58,309 nt of DNA from SURF-21 sp964510515 (GTDB lineage: Bacteria > Actinomycetota > Geothermincolia > Geothermincolales > RBG-13-55-18), in the NCBI GenBank assembly GCA_964510515.1, contig CAZEAU010000018.1, forward strand, positions 1 to 58,309, in the 5' to 3' direction. Made by a program: the position numbers and the translations under genes. The notes under the pieces are model-generated. The model searched no databases, was not told the DNA's origin, and saw nothing but the letters and a program-made list of their open reading frames with translations. Positions 40,851-49,774 of this stretch are shown in pieces (within the stretch, counting starts at the first letter, position 1; each line of letters starts with the position of its first letter).

Positions 40851-41840
40851 TCAGGAGTAGCCGAGCGCCCTGTCGACCAGCTCGATGAGGTGCAGGTTCT
40901 CCAGGCCCGCCGCGTCCGCCGGCTTGCGCAGGTTCAGGAAACACAGGGGACAGAGGTAGGCCATGGCCTGCGCGCCGTGTTTCACCGCGTCCCCGACATT
41001 GCGCTCCCTTATCTGCACGGCCTTATCGCGGTCCCTGGGCACCATGGGAGAGCCGCAGCACATGGCGTACTTGCGGTCGAATTCCCGCGGCAAGCGCTCC
41101 GCCCCGATGAGGTGGAGCAGCTCGTCGAGCGCCTCGTCCTTCCAGGGGCTGTAGCGCGAGGCGCAGGGCTGCTGATAGGCCACCTTGATCCCCAGGGGCT
41201 TGACCTCCCGCGCGCGCTCACGCACGAAGTCCAGCAGGTATTCGATGATGTGCACGGGGCGAAAGGGCACCTCGATGCCGTAATCCTTGACCATGGAGGT
41301 CAGGAGCGCGTAGCAGTCGTCGTGATAGAGGACGATCTCCTCCGCTCCCGTGGCGGCGAGGTTGTCCACCACCCGGCGGGCGCCCTCCCGCACCGGGCTC
41401 TCGTATCCGAGATGTATCCAGCCCACGTTGCAGAAATAATCGCCCCCCTTGAGCACGGTCATGCCCTCGAAAAGGGGCCCCTCGAAGAGGCCGGGGATGA
41501 GGTCAGCCACGCTGCACAGGCCGAGGACCGGCCTTTCGGGGTCGCCCGGTATGACCTGGCCGGGGGCCTTGGGGAGACTGCGAAACATCTGCGTGTTGGC
41601 CTCGGGGATGTTGAGCACCCCCGTCTCCTCCTGCCGCCTGAGGATGAGGTCGAAGGGGTTGGCCCCTTTCTCGCAGAACTGATTGCAGGCCACGCAGGTG
41701 ATGCAGCGCGTGACGATCTCCGGAATCCCCCCCTCCCGCAGCTCGCGGATCTGCTCGATGGACTCCTCGCGGTCGTAATCGGTGTAGGGGCACATGAACA
41801 CGCAGTCGCCGCACAGCTCGCATCTCTCCTCGTGAAACAT
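40851..41840 (-). CDS. Iron-sulfur CCG-motif protein (heterodisulfide reductase subunit D/GlpC type)
   Basis: A 329-aa protein. The N-terminus has two ferredoxin clusters: Cys 7/10/13/17 (CELCGDCVFMCP) and Cys 46/49/52/56 (CITCVACNQFC). Next is a first CCG-like region where the motif is degenerate (FCNVGW and HDDCYALL). The second is canonical: Cys, 34 residues, CCG, 34 residues, CPLC. Such domains bind special 4Fe-4S clusters in electron-bifurcating or membrane-linked oxidoreductases. It should pass electrons between a flavoprotein and quinone/thiol partners. ATG 41840 follows AAAGGAGGCGG. Divergent from the ADH/AOR cluster; plausible electron carrier for it. Confidence 0.85.
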   Translation of the reverse strand: MFHEERCELCGDCVFMCPYTDYDREESIEQIRELREGGIPEIVTRCITCVACNQFCEKGANPFDLILRRQEETGVLNIPEANTQMFRSLPKAPGQVIPGDPERPVLGLCSVADLIPGLFEGPLFEGMTVLKGGDYFCNVGWIHLGYESPVREGARRVVDNLAATGAEEIVLYHDDCYALLTSMVKDYGIEVPFRPVHIIEYLLDFVRERAREVKPLGIKVAYQQPCASRYSPWKDEALDELLHLIGAERLPREFDRKYAMCCGSPMVPRDRDKAVQIRERNVGDAVKHGAQAMAYLCPLCFLNLRKPADAAGLENLHLIELVDRALGYS

Positions 41841-42089
41841 CTCCGCCTCCTTTGTCTCGAGGGCCCTTGCGCGCGCTCCATCGCGGAGCATCCCCGGCCG
41901 CATCCGCCGCTTTTCTTCCCCCTCGCCCGGACGGGGGCGCCCGCTCCTCGCGGGCGACTGCCCGGACTCGCCCGCGTGGGGGCCGTGCGTGCCGGGCCGC
42001 GTGTTATAATAATAGTCGCTCTCGCCATATACTCACCAGCATCGGGAGCGCCATGCAGGAAACGCGGGCGGTCGCGGTCGGCCCAACCA

Positions 42090-42106
42090 CGCGGGGTAAC
42101 CCCGCG
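42090..42106 (+). other. Perfect hairpin in the SCP2 leader
   Basis: CGCGGGG (42090-42096) pairs with CCCCGCG (42100-42106), loop TAA. Part of a possibly structured leader upstream of the SCP2/ADH/AOR genes. Confidence 0.5.
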
Positions 42107-42196
42107 ATGCGTGCGACATGAGGTCGGGCTCTCTTCCAAGCCCGCGGAAACGAGAGGAGATAGCCGCTTTTGCGCAGCCGCATGCGGTACCCATAT

Positions 42197-42215
42197 ATTA
42201 TCCGAAGCGGATAAT
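42197..42215. promoter_or_regulatory. 19-bp palindrome, probable repressor operator
   Basis: ATTATCCGAAGCGGATAAT is a perfect 8-bp inverted repeat with a 3-nt centre, 60 bp upstream of the SCP2 start. It looks like the site of a dimeric HTH repressor. The TetR at 30669 or an unseen regulator might bind it. Confidence 0.55.
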
Positions 42216-42274
42216 CCAGGCGGACACAGGGAAGGAGCAGGCCGAGTAAGTGTCGTCAGAAGGAGGGATCGGGC

Positions 42275-42838
42275 ATGGCATTGACGTACGGGACCGATGA
42301 GTGGAATCAGGCCTATGACGCGCTGGTGAAGGAGCGCCTGGACAGCCAGTCCAAGCCCTTCGTCATGGGCACCCCGGAGTGGGTGAAGCAGTACGAGGAG
42401 CTCATTCAGAACGACGCCGAGTACAAGGAGGCCGCCAAGACCTGGGAGGGGTCGGTGGTCATCAAGATCCTCGCCAAGCCGGAGATAGGCTTGGACAAGG
42501 ACCTCTACATGTTCATGGACCTCTGGCACGGCGACTGCCGCTTCGTGAAAATCGTCCCCGCGGAGGCCGGCGAGGCCGGCGACTTCGTCATCACCGGAGA
42601 ATACGACCGCTGGAAGGCGGTTATGTCGAAGGAGCTGGACACCATCAAGGGCATGATGCAGGGCAAGCTCAAGCTCAAGGGGGACCTGCCGACCATCGTG
42701 CGCGCGGTGAAAGCGGCGTCGCGCCTGGTGGACCTCTCGGCCGTGACCGAGCCGAGGTTCCCGGACGACCTGGACGCCGCCGGGACGGAGGATTTGCGCA
42801 CGCTGCTCAAGCGGGCCGAGGACGAGCTGGGGATTTAA
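42275..42838 (+). CDS. SCP2-like sterol/lipid-binding protein
   Basis: A 187-aa protein. The SCP2 (sterol carrier) fold is suggested by residues 60-150: VVIKILAKPEIGLDKDLYMF, then ITGEYDRWKAVMSKELDTIK and GMMQGKLKLKGDLPTIVRAV, the usual beta-sheet followed by K-x-x-GDL amphipathic helices. SCP2 domains carry hydrophobic lipids or CoA esters to enzymes. The first 55 residues have EWVKQYEEL-type helices. ATG 42275 follows GAAGGAGG. First gene of the ADH/AOR set, with the palindrome operator just upstream. A second, shorter SCP2-like protein is encoded two genes on. Confidence 0.75.
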   Translation: MALTYGTDEWNQAYDALVKERLDSQSKPFVMGTPEWVKQYEELIQNDAEYKEAAKTWEGSVVIKILAKPEIGLDKDLYMFMDLWHGDCRFVKIVPAEAGEAGDFVITGEYDRWKAVMSKELDTIKGMMQGKLKLKGDLPTIVRAVKAASRLVDLSAVTEPRFPDDLDAAGTEDLRTLLKRAEDELGI

Positions 42839-42943
42839 GGGGCCCCGCCCTATCGCATATGCAAGTCCCCAGGCGAAGGACACGGCTCTTCACGCATGAT
42901 CCCGGCGCCGGAAGGCCCCGGGATGTAACCGGAGGTGGTTGCA

Positions 42944-44107
42944 ATGGCCTATGATACCGATCTCTCTTTTATCTACAAAAACCCCACACGAGTCGTCTTC
43001 GGGGTCAATTCCCTCAGGGACCTGAGTTCCGAGGTGGGCGAGCTCAAGTGCTCCAAGGCGTTCCTGGTCACCGATAAGGGGCTGGTGGAGGCCGGCTTGG
43101 CGGAGAAGGTGGAGAAGGCCCTGGGGAACAAGCACGTGGGCACCTTTGACGAATGCCCGCAGGACTCCGGGGTGCATATCGTGAATCAGGCCGCGGAGCT
43201 GGCGCGGGAAAAGGGAGCCGACATCCTGGTCAGCCTGGGAGGAGGAAGTGTCATCGACACCGCCAAGGGCATGGCCATCCTCCTCAAGGAGGGAGGAAAG
43301 CTGGAGGACCATTACGGGCTGCAGCTCTTCACCCGCCCCCAGACCCCGCATATCGCCATCCCCACTACCGCGGGAACGGGGAGCGAGGTCACCTGGGCCT
43401 ACGTGGTCAAGGACTGGGACAAGAACCAGAAGATACTGTGCGGGGACGATAACATCATCCCCAACACGGCCATCCTCGACCCCGTGCTCACCCAGGGCCT
43501 GCCCCCCCGCATAACCGCCTTCACCGGCATGGACGCCCTCACCCACGCCATCGAGGCCATACACGCCATGGAGGCCGAGCCCATCACCGACATCATGGCC
43601 TATGGCGCCATACGCCTCATCATGCAGTACCTGCCCGTCTGCGTGGAGAACGGGGATGACCTGCTCGCCCGCGGGCAGATGCAGATAGCCGCCACCACGG
43701 CCGGGGTGGCCTTCTCCAATGCCCAGATCGGCCTCGTGCACGCCACGGCCCACTCCGTGGGCGCTCTCTACAAGGTGCCGCACGGGCTGGCCAACAGCAT
43801 CCTCCTCCCCCACTGCATGGCCTACAACATGGACGAGTGCGCCGACCGCTATGCCCTGGTGGCGGAGGCCATGGGGGTGAAGGAGAAGGGCATGAGCGAC
43901 GAGGAGGCCACGCTAGCGGCCATCGAGGCCGCCAGCGAGCTGGCCAAGAAGATCGGCCTCCCCCAGAAGCTGAGCGAGGTGGGCGTGGAGGAATCGGGCC
44001 TGGAGGAGGTGGCGGAGCTGTCGCTCTCCGACGGGGCCATCGTCTACAACCCCAAGATGATATTCGAGGCCGAGCAGGTCATGGAGGTATTGAAGAAGGC
44101 GTATTAG
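42944..44107 (+). CDS. Iron-containing alcohol dehydrogenase
   Basis: A 387-aa type III alcohol dehydrogenase, oxidising an alcohol to an aldehyde with NAD(P). Features: the NAD-binding domain with DILVSLGGGSVIDTAKGMAI; then ISPTTAGTGSEVTWAYV-like sequence (IAIPTTAGTGSEVT); and the metal site with ligands in FTGMDALTHAIEAI (Asp, His) and LVHATAHSVGALYKVPHGLA (His, His) including the downstream His. Length fits. ATG 42944 follows GGAGGTG; an earlier in-frame GTG at 42935 lies within that site. Context with AOR suggests alcohol to aldehyde to acid. Confidence 0.92.
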   Translation: MAYDTDLSFIYKNPTRVVFGVNSLRDLSSEVGELKCSKAFLVTDKGLVEAGLAEKVEKALGNKHVGTFDECPQDSGVHIVNQAAELAREKGADILVSLGGGSVIDTAKGMAILLKEGGKLEDHYGLQLFTRPQTPHIAIPTTAGTGSEVTWAYVVKDWDKNQKILCGDDNIIPNTAILDPVLTQGLPPRITAFTGMDALTHAIEAIHAMEAEPITDIMAYGAIRLIMQYLPVCVENGDDLLARGQMQIAATTAGVAFSNAQIGLVHATAHSVGALYKVPHGLANSILLPHCMAYNMDECADRYALVAEAMGVKEKGMSDEEATLAAIEAASELAKKIGLPQKLSEVGVEESGLEEVAELSLSDGAIVYNPKMIFEAEQVMEVLKKAY

Positions 44108-44162
44108 GCCGACCGCCCCTTCCGCGCGAGGGGTGGTTGGGGGATTCATACAGGAGGTAGCG

Positions 44163-44579
44163 ATGGCGGAGGTGAAGCTGGCCCCCGGGGCGGAGGAGGT
44201 GGCCATGGCCACGATGATCGCGGAGATGATCGAGGCCAACCTGGAGAAACCGCACAAGCTCAAGGACTTCAACCGGCTCAGGTCGCGCGTCCACATCCTG
44301 GCCGAGGACGCCGAGACCGAGATGACCATGGTCTTCGACAAGGGCAGCCTGACGGTTTACGGCGGCAAGGAGGGGAAGCCCGACCTCTCCATCGTCACCG
44401 ACTCCGCCTCCCTGCTCGACCTGGCCAACCTCAACATCAAGTTCGGCATGCCGTGGTATTTCGACGAGATCGGCTTGGGGGTGGTGAAGAAGCTGCTCAA
44501 GGGAGAGCTGAAGATAAAGGGCATGTTCACCCACCTGGTGGCGCTCACCCTGCTCAGCAAGGTCATGTCCCTTAACTGA
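44163..44579 (+). CDS. Small SCP2-like lipid-binding protein
   Basis: A 138-aa protein of the same likely fold as the SCP2 gene at 42275. The sheet part is VHILAEDAETEMTMVFDKGS then LTVYGGKEGKPDLSIVTDSA; the helix end is GVVKKLLKGELKIKGMFTHL, which has the K-x-x-x-GELKIKG motif of the family. It has no signal peptide and should bind lipid inside the cell. ATG 44163 follows AGGAGG at 6 bp; the ORF is open further upstream but without a ribosome site. It lies between the alcohol dehydrogenase and AOR genes and is likely co-transcribed. Confidence 0.7.
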   Translation: MAEVKLAPGAEEVAMATMIAEMIEANLEKPHKLKDFNRLRSRVHILAEDAETEMTMVFDKGSLTVYGGKEGKPDLSIVTDSASLLDLANLNIKFGMPWYFDEIGLGVVKKLLKGELKIKGMFTHLVALTLLSKVMSLN

Positions 44580-44703
44580 ATACGGCACAGCCGCGCCGAC
44601 GGCTAAATAATGTGGGAGGAAGATCGGCGCAGGGCGGCGGGGCGCGCGCGATGCCGCGAGCGTCTCCGCCGGCCGGGCGCCGCGTGCCAAGCGAGGTGAT
44701 AGC

Positions 44704-46566
44704 ATGGCCTACGGCAACATGGGGAAGGCCCTGGAGGTGGACCTCGCCTCGGGGGCGATCTCCGAGTTCGAGATCGACGAGGCGACCTACCGCGACTACA
44801 TCGGAGGCGCCGGGCTGGCGGCGAAACTCCTCTTCGACCGCGGCGACCTGGAGGCGGGCCCCCTCGACCCCGAGAACCTGCTCATCTTCGCCAGCGGGCC
44901 CCTCACGGGCATCGGCTTCTCGGGCTCCAGCCGCCTTTCCGTGGGGGCACGCTCGCCGCTCACCGGCATCTGGGGCCAGGCCTCCTGCGGAGGCAACTTC
45001 GGACCCGAGCTCAAGAGATGCGGCTACGACGCCGTCATCCTCAGGGGGAAGGCGAGCGAGCCGGTGTTTCTGCTCCTGGGCGACGACTCGGCGGAGATCG
45101 TCTCCGCGCAGGACCTCTGGGGCATGGATACCTATGAGACCACGGACGCCCTCAAGGAGCGCTACGGCAAGCAGGCGAAGGTTCTGGCCGTGGGGCCAGC
45201 GGCGGAGAACCTCATCCCCTACGCCGCCATCGTCAACGATTACGGCCATATCTTCGGCCGCGCGGGCATGGGCACGGTCATGGGCTCAAAGAACCTCAAG
45301 GCCCTGGTAGCGCGGGGCGACAAGAAGGCCCAGTACGCCGACCCCGAAAAGGTCAAAGCCATGCAGGCGGAGCACCGCGAGCTCATCAAGGACAACATCT
45401 TCTGCGGCGCCCTCTCCGCCTTCGGGACCGCGGCGAACATGGAGGCCAAGATGTACGAGGGCGACGTCCCCACCCGCAACTGGGGACAGGGGATATGGGA
45501 GGAGGGGGCGGAAAAGCTCTCGGGCATCGCCCTCGCCGACAGCTTCATCGTCGACCACGGCAGCTGCCGCGGCTGCGCCGTGCGCTGCAAGCCGGTGATC
45601 GAGGTCAAGGAGGGCCCCTACGCCATCCCCCGAGGCCCCGGTCCCGAGTACGAGACCCAGGCCGCCTTCGGCACCCTGATCATGAACGACAACCTGGCGG
45701 CGGTGTGCAAGGCGAACGAATTCTGCAACCGTGTCGGCATGGACACCATCACCTGCGGATCCACCATCGCCTGGGCCATGGACTGCTTCGAGCAGGGCAT
45801 ACTCAAGCCGGAGGACTACGACGGCCGCGTGCTGGAATGGGGCGACGTGGACACGGTGCTCGGGCTGCTGCCGGACATCGTCGCCAGGGAGGGCAAGCTG
45901 GCCAGCCTGCTCGCCAAGGGCTCCCGCGCCGCCGCCGAGGAAGTAGGAGGGGGCGCCGACGCCTACCTCACCGATACCAAGGGGCTGGAGGCGCCCATGC
46001 ACGACCCCCGCTGCAACTGGGGGGACGGCCTGGCCTACGCCGTCTCCGTGCGCGGCGCCTGCCACGTCTCCAACGTGACCTTCCTGCTGGAATGGGGGGC
46101 CATCGAGTACCCGGAGATCGGCCTGGACAAGAATTACCAGAACCAGTCCGCGGAGTTCAAGGCGGAGGCGGTGGCGGGCACCGCGGACGTGGGGTGCATC
46201 TTCAACTCCGCCTGCTGGTGCGAGTTCCCCGGCACCGCCTACACCCTGACGCAGTGGGCGGAACTCTTCAGCGCCGCGGCCGGCTACGACTGGGACGTGG
46301 AGAAGATGATGGAGGCGGGGGCGCGGGTATGGTTCCTGCAGCGCTGCCTGAGCCACATCTGGGGCGCGAGCGGCGCGGACGACCGCATCGGGCAGCGCAT
46401 ACTGACGCCGGTGGAGGATGGCGGCATCGCCGGCTCCGTTCCGGACATGGAGACCATGCTGCGCGAGTTCTACGAGTTCCGCGGCATGACCCCCGAGGGC
46501 CTGCCCACACGCGAGGTGCTGGAGAGATACGGCCTCGGCGCCGTCGCCGACAGGATGAAGCTCTGA
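44704..46566 (+). CDS. aor: Aldehyde:ferredoxin oxidoreductase (tungsten/pterin enzyme)
   Basis: A 620-aa enzyme oxidising aldehydes to acids while reducing ferredoxin. Cys ligands of the 4Fe-4S cluster are at 288, 291 and 295 (CRGCAVRC), with the fourth at 504/506 (NSACWCEF), essentially the spacing of the Pyrococcus AOR. Pterin-loop features include NDYGHIFGRAGMGTVMGSKN and IPRGPGPEYETQAAFGTLIM. The N-terminus has the typical GGAGLAAKLLFD and ASGPLTGIGFSGSSRLSVG. ATG 44704 follows GAGGTGA. Start of the block comes after two SCP2 carriers and an alcohol dehydrogenase, so the aldehyde is probably bulky and lipid-like. Confidence 0.95.
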   Translation: MAYGNMGKALEVDLASGAISEFEIDEATYRDYIGGAGLAAKLLFDRGDLEAGPLDPENLLIFASGPLTGIGFSGSSRLSVGARSPLTGIWGQASCGGNFGPELKRCGYDAVILRGKASEPVFLLLGDDSAEIVSAQDLWGMDTYETTDALKERYGKQAKVLAVGPAAENLIPYAAIVNDYGHIFGRAGMGTVMGSKNLKALVARGDKKAQYADPEKVKAMQAEHRELIKDNIFCGALSAFGTAANMEAKMYEGDVPTRNWGQGIWEEGAEKLSGIALADSFIVDHGSCRGCAVRCKPVIEVKEGPYAIPRGPGPEYETQAAFGTLIMNDNLAAVCKANEFCNRVGMDTITCGSTIAWAMDCFEQGILKPEDYDGRVLEWGDVDTVLGLLPDIVAREGKLASLLAKGSRAAAEEVGGGADAYLTDTKGLEAPMHDPRCNWGDGLAYAVSVRGACHVSNVTFLLEWGAIEYPEIGLDKNYQNQSAEFKAEAVAGTADVGCIFNSACWCEFPGTAYTLTQWAELFSAAAGYDWDVEKMMEAGARVWFLQRCLSHIWGASGADDRIGQRILTPVEDGGIAGSVPDMETMLREFYEFRGMTPEGLPTREVLERYGLGAVADRMKL

Positions 46567-46903
46567 GCGCGGGACGGCCCCGGGCGCAGCGCATGGGCCT
46601 CGCTTTCCCGCCTGTGCCCTGCTGTGCCCGTAGCTCCCGGGCGCGGGCAAGGGTCGCCCGCGCAGGCACGGCGCGGACGCATCCTCGATGATGTCTCCGA
46701 ACCCCGCCCCTGGCCCCCGCCGCGCAGCCCCCTGGCCCATCCGCCCCATCCGCGCCCCGAGGCGGGGAACAAAAAAGGTGGCGATGGGAGCGGAAGAGGT
46801 GTACATTCTATGCGGCGGGAGATGACGCGCCGAGGGCCGGCGCCAGCAGGCGCGGCCTGCCGCCTGTCGCGGAAAGAATCATTTCACCAAGGAGGATGCG
46901 AAC
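46567..46903. other. Intergenic, no gene
   Basis: 337 bp between AOR and the SDR gene. Several overlapping open frames are shadows without ribosome sites. The SDR ribosome site AAGGAGGATG ends it. No operator or terminator is clear. Confidence 0.5.
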
Positions 46904-47713
46904 ATGCAGAAAGACGTCAGAGGCAAGGTGTTCCTGGTCACCGGCGGGGCCATGGGCATGGGTAAACTGGTGGCAGAGCGGTTCGCCCGCGACGGAGCCA
47001 GGGTAGTCATCTGGGACGTGAATAAGGATGCGCTGGCGAAGACCGAGGCCGAGTTCAAGGCCAAGGGATACGACGTCGCCACCTCCGTCGTCGACGTCTC
47101 GGACCGCGAGGCGGTCTACGCCGCGGCAGGCAGGGTCAAGGCCGAGGTCGGCCCGGTCGACGTGCTCATGAACAACGCCGGTATCGTCAGGGGGGGCCAC
47201 TTCCTCGACACCGACGACGACGACAACTTAAGGACCATAGACATCAACTTCACCGCCCAGCTGTGGACATGCAAGGCGTTTCTTCCCGACATGGCGGCGC
47301 GCAACGACGGCCACGTCATAGCCCTGGCCTCGGCCGCGGCCATAACCCCGACCCCCGGCGCCTCCGCTTACGCGGCGAGCAAGGCCGCCGTGCGCCACTG
47401 GATGGACACCGTCCGCTGGGAGTTCAAGGTGCGGGGGAAAGGCGGGGTGAAATTCACCTCCGTGTGCCCCTCGATCGTGAGCACCGGCATGTTCGCCGGC
47501 TGCGAGGCGCCCATCCTCTCCCCCTTCATGACGCCGGAGAAGATGGCGGACAAGATCTATCAGGGCTATCACGGCAACAAAGTCACGATCATGGAGCCCT
47601 TCGTGGTAAAGTTCACCCCGCTCATGGCGGCGCTGCTTCCGGAGCCCGTGCGCTACGTCGTGGGGAAGCTGCTCAAGCTGAACTCGATGTTCGAGGGCTG
47701 GGTGGGCCACTAG
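46904..47713 (+). CDS. Short-chain dehydrogenase/reductase
   Basis: A 269-aa NAD(P)-dependent oxidoreductase. Cofactor motif VTGGAMGMGKL (G-x3-G-x-G), NNAG (residues 86-89), catalytic Ser in LASAAAITPTP, and YAASKAAV for Tyr-x3-Lys. The C-terminal region (KMADKIYQGYHGNKVTIMEP) is long and hydrophobic, like those of the retinol-dehydrogenase and 3-oxoacyl branches, so a lipid-like hydroxyl or keto group is a fair guess. ATG 46904 follows AAGGAGG. It lies between AOR and the thiolase block and could supply the beta-keto acyl-CoA for it. Confidence 0.88.
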   Translation: MQKDVRGKVFLVTGGAMGMGKLVAERFARDGARVVIWDVNKDALAKTEAEFKAKGYDVATSVVDVSDREAVYAAAGRVKAEVGPVDVLMNNAGIVRGGHFLDTDDDDNLRTIDINFTAQLWTCKAFLPDMAARNDGHVIALASAAAITPTPGASAYAASKAAVRHWMDTVRWEFKVRGKGGVKFTSVCPSIVSTGMFAGCEAPILSPFMTPEKMADKIYQGYHGNKVTIMEPFVVKFTPLMAALLPEPVRYVVGKLLKLNSMFEGWVGH

Positions 47714-48134
47714 CCCGAGAGCCCGCTTCGCCCGGGGCGATTCCGACAGGCGGACCCGCATATCCTGCGCCCTCATTGCCTCCATCGAGGCCCGCAAGGA
47801 AAGCACGGGGCCACGTCTTGCGAATCCCAGGTAAAACCCCAGATGCGAACAGGGAAGATAGCGGAGCCGGCAAAGATCAGGACTCGACCCCATCCGGGAA
47901 AAGGTGACGCGCCGGGATAAAAGTTATAGAATGTTAACGCTTGCTTAATACAAGTGCCGTTGCGGCGGCGGTGTTCCATGGTACTCGATGGCAATCCTGC
48001 AGAGATCCCATCGCGTATTGGCGCACGGCAATGCGCGTCCTGGAGGATTTTCATCCTGCGCGAGGAGGTGGTGGATGTCAGCGCTGTGGACATACTTCAA
48101 TGGCAGCACAGTTTTCTAAAGGGAGGTGAGGCAG
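47714..48134. other. Intergenic with one dispersed repeat copy
   Basis: 421 bp. It contains the repeat at 47807-47893. The AT-richer stretch 47920-47960 (TTAACGCTTGCTTAA-like) may hold a promoter or operator for the DUF35/thiolase genes, but no convincing pair of boxes was found. Confidence 0.5.
47807..47893 (-). repeat. Dispersed GGGGTCAGGTC repeat, copy 3 (inverted)
   Basis: Reverse of copies 1 and 2, located 94 bp after the SDR stop. Ends in a more diverged GACTCGACCCC, and contains AAAGATCAGG where others have AAAGAACAAG. Confidence 0.9.
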
Positions 48135-48599
48135 TTGCCTGATTGGAAAGACGAGGTGGACCTTATCGTCCACGAGGGCAAGATAAGCGTTCCCTATTCG
48201 TGGACGGTGGGGAGCACTTTGAGCCGCTTCTACTGCGAGCTGCGGGACAACGGCAAGATCTGGGCCAACCGCTGCCCGAGCTGCGGAAAGGTCTTCGTGC
48301 CCCCCAAGATCAAGTGCATCGACTGCTACGAGGACCTTCACGACTGGCTGGAGCTTCCCGGCACCGGCACACTGGAGACCTACACGGTGGTGCACTACGA
48401 GGAGCCCGTGCTCCATCCCCGCAAGGCGCCCTTCGCCTACGGCGTGATCATGATGGACGGCGCCGACAGCGGTATGGTGCATTTCCTGGGCGACGTGGAC
48501 CTGGAGGAGATAAAAGTCGGCATGAGGGTGGAAGCGGTACTCGAGGATGAGCGCGAAGGCAACATCCTCGATATCAGGCACTTTCGCCCCATAACCTAG
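48135..48599 (+). CDS. DUF35 OB-fold/zinc-ribbon protein 1
   Basis: A 154-aa acyl-CoA-associated DUF35 protein. Residues 25-75 are a rubredoxin-like zinc ribbon with Cys47, Cys50, Cys61 and Cys64 (CPSC ... CIDC). Residues 75-154 are the OB fold (TLETYTVVHYEEPVLHPRKA, then VEAVLEDEREGNILDIRHF). Such proteins bind CoA and pair with thiolase-type enzymes, carrying the substrate between partners. TTG 48135 is taken as start because GGGAGGTGA precedes it; the earlier GTG overlaps that site. It is the first gene of DUF35-thiolase-thiolase-DUF35. Confidence 0.85.
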   Translation: MPDWKDEVDLIVHEGKISVPYSWTVGSTLSRFYCELRDNGKIWANRCPSCGKVFVPPKIKCIDCYEDLHDWLELPGTGTLETYTVVHYEEPVLHPRKAPFAYGVIMMDGADSGMVHFLGDVDLEEIKVGMRVEAVLEDEREGNILDIRHFRPIT

Positions 48600-48617
48600 G
48601 GAAGCGGGGTGAGATAT

Positions 48618-49760
48618 ATGGAGAAAGTAGCAATTATCGGCGTGGGCATGACCAAGTTCGACCGCAACAGCCCCCTCACCTTCGCGGAGCTCGTCTTCGA
48701 GGCCACCAGCAAGGCCATCGAGGACGCGGGCATAGACAAGGACGACATCGACAACGTGGTCACCGTCTCCAGCGACTTCTGGGACGGCCGCACCATCTCC
48801 ACCATGGCCGTAACCGACGCCTCCAACGCCTACGATCGGGACATCACCTGCGTGGAGGGCGACGGGACCTTCGGCGCCCTCTACGGCATGATGCGCATAC
48901 TCTCCGGGACCTTCGGCATCACCGTCGTCTGTTCCCATCACAAGGGCACGGAGAGCAGCATGAACGGCATCACCAACTGCGCCTTCGACCCCCTGGTGGA
49001 GAGGCGGCTGGGACTGGACGCGGTGTCCTCGGCAGCCCTGCAGGCGCGCCGCTATATGAGCAAGTACGGGCTCCTGGAGGAGCAGTTCGCCCTGGTGTCG
49101 GTGAAGAACCACGGCAACGGCATGCGCAACCCGCAGGCGCTGTTCCCCATGGATATCAGCGTGGACGACGTGATGAACTCGCGCAAGATAGCGGATCCGC
49201 TCAAGCTCCTCGACTGCTCCCCCGTGACCGACGGGGCCTGCACCCTGCTGCTCGCGGCGGAGAGAAACGCCAAAAAGCTCACCACCAGCAAGAAGCGGGT
49301 GTGGCTGAAGGGCGTGGGGCATTGCGGCGACGCCTTCCGCCTCGGCGACCGCGACCTGGCGGACACCCGCGCCCTGAAGAAGGCGGCCAAGCGGGCCTAC
49401 GAGATGGCCGGCATCACCGACCCCGGCAAGGAGATCGACTTCGCCGAGGTCTACGACGCCTTCTCCTATATGGAGCCGCTGTGGCTGGAGGGCCTGGGCA
49501 TATGCGACGACGGCATGGGCTGCGAATACATAGAGCGCGGCCGTTTCGATTTCGATGGCCCGCTCCCCGTCAACCCCTCCGGCGGACGCCTCTGCGCCAA
49601 CCCTGTGCAGGTGGCGGGCCTCGCGGCCATGGCCGAGGCGACCCTGCAACTGCGCGGGGAGGCGGGAGAACGGCAGCTGGACGGCGTGGAGACCGCATTG
49701 GTCCACGGCATCAACGGCATGTGCGGACAGTCCCACTGTGTGTGGGTCCTGGGAAGATAG
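48618..49760 (+). CDS. Thiolase-like protein 1 (no catalytic Cys)
   Basis: A 380-aa protein of the thiolase fold, SCP2-thiolase branch: KVAIIGVGMTKFDRNSPLTF at the start, FAEVYDAFSYMEPLWLEGLG and NPSGGRLCANPVQVAG late. The nucleophilic Cys loop reads GDGTFGALYG (81-90), lacking the Cys, and the G-H-P motif that normally follows NPSGG is here A-N-P. Both suggest that it does not act as a true thiolase. Cys-less members in sterol side-chain degradation (Ltp2 type) are retro-aldolases that work bound to a DUF35 protein. ATG 48618 lies after GGGGTGAG; the DUF35 gene ends 18 bp before. Confidence 0.85.
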   Translation: MEKVAIIGVGMTKFDRNSPLTFAELVFEATSKAIEDAGIDKDDIDNVVTVSSDFWDGRTISTMAVTDASNAYDRDITCVEGDGTFGALYGMMRILSGTFGITVVCSHHKGTESSMNGITNCAFDPLVERRLGLDAVSSAALQARRYMSKYGLLEEQFALVSVKNHGNGMRNPQALFPMDISVDDVMNSRKIADPLKLLDCSPVTDGACTLLLAAERNAKKLTTSKKRVWLKGVGHCGDAFRLGDRDLADTRALKKAAKRAYEMAGITDPGKEIDFAEVYDAFSYMEPLWLEGLGICDDGMGCEYIERGRFDFDGPLPVNPSGGRLCANPVQVAGLAAMAEATLQLRGEAGERQLDGVETALVHGINGMCGQSHCVWVLGR

Positions 49761-49774
49761 GGAGGTGACGTGAT

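Larger units (their letters stand above)
41841..42274. other. Divergent regulatory region
   Basis: 434 bp between the Fe-S gene and the SCP2 gene. It holds a -10-like TATAAT at 42005, the hairpin at 42090 and the palindrome at 42197. The mid part has further complementary GC stretches (for example GGGCT/AGCCC around 42124-42143) that suggest a structured leader, but it matches no riboswitch class I know. Confidence 0.5.

Noticed and set aside
42016..42240. Molybdenum cofactor or other known riboswitch before the SCP2/AOR genes
   Set aside because: There are hairpins, but none of the consensus loops I know fit. I only keep the hairpin and operator as unassigned features.
47920..47960. TetR-type operator upstream of the DUF35 block
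   Set aside because: TTAACGCTTGCTTAA has symmetric outer bases but an asymmetric centre; too weak to list.
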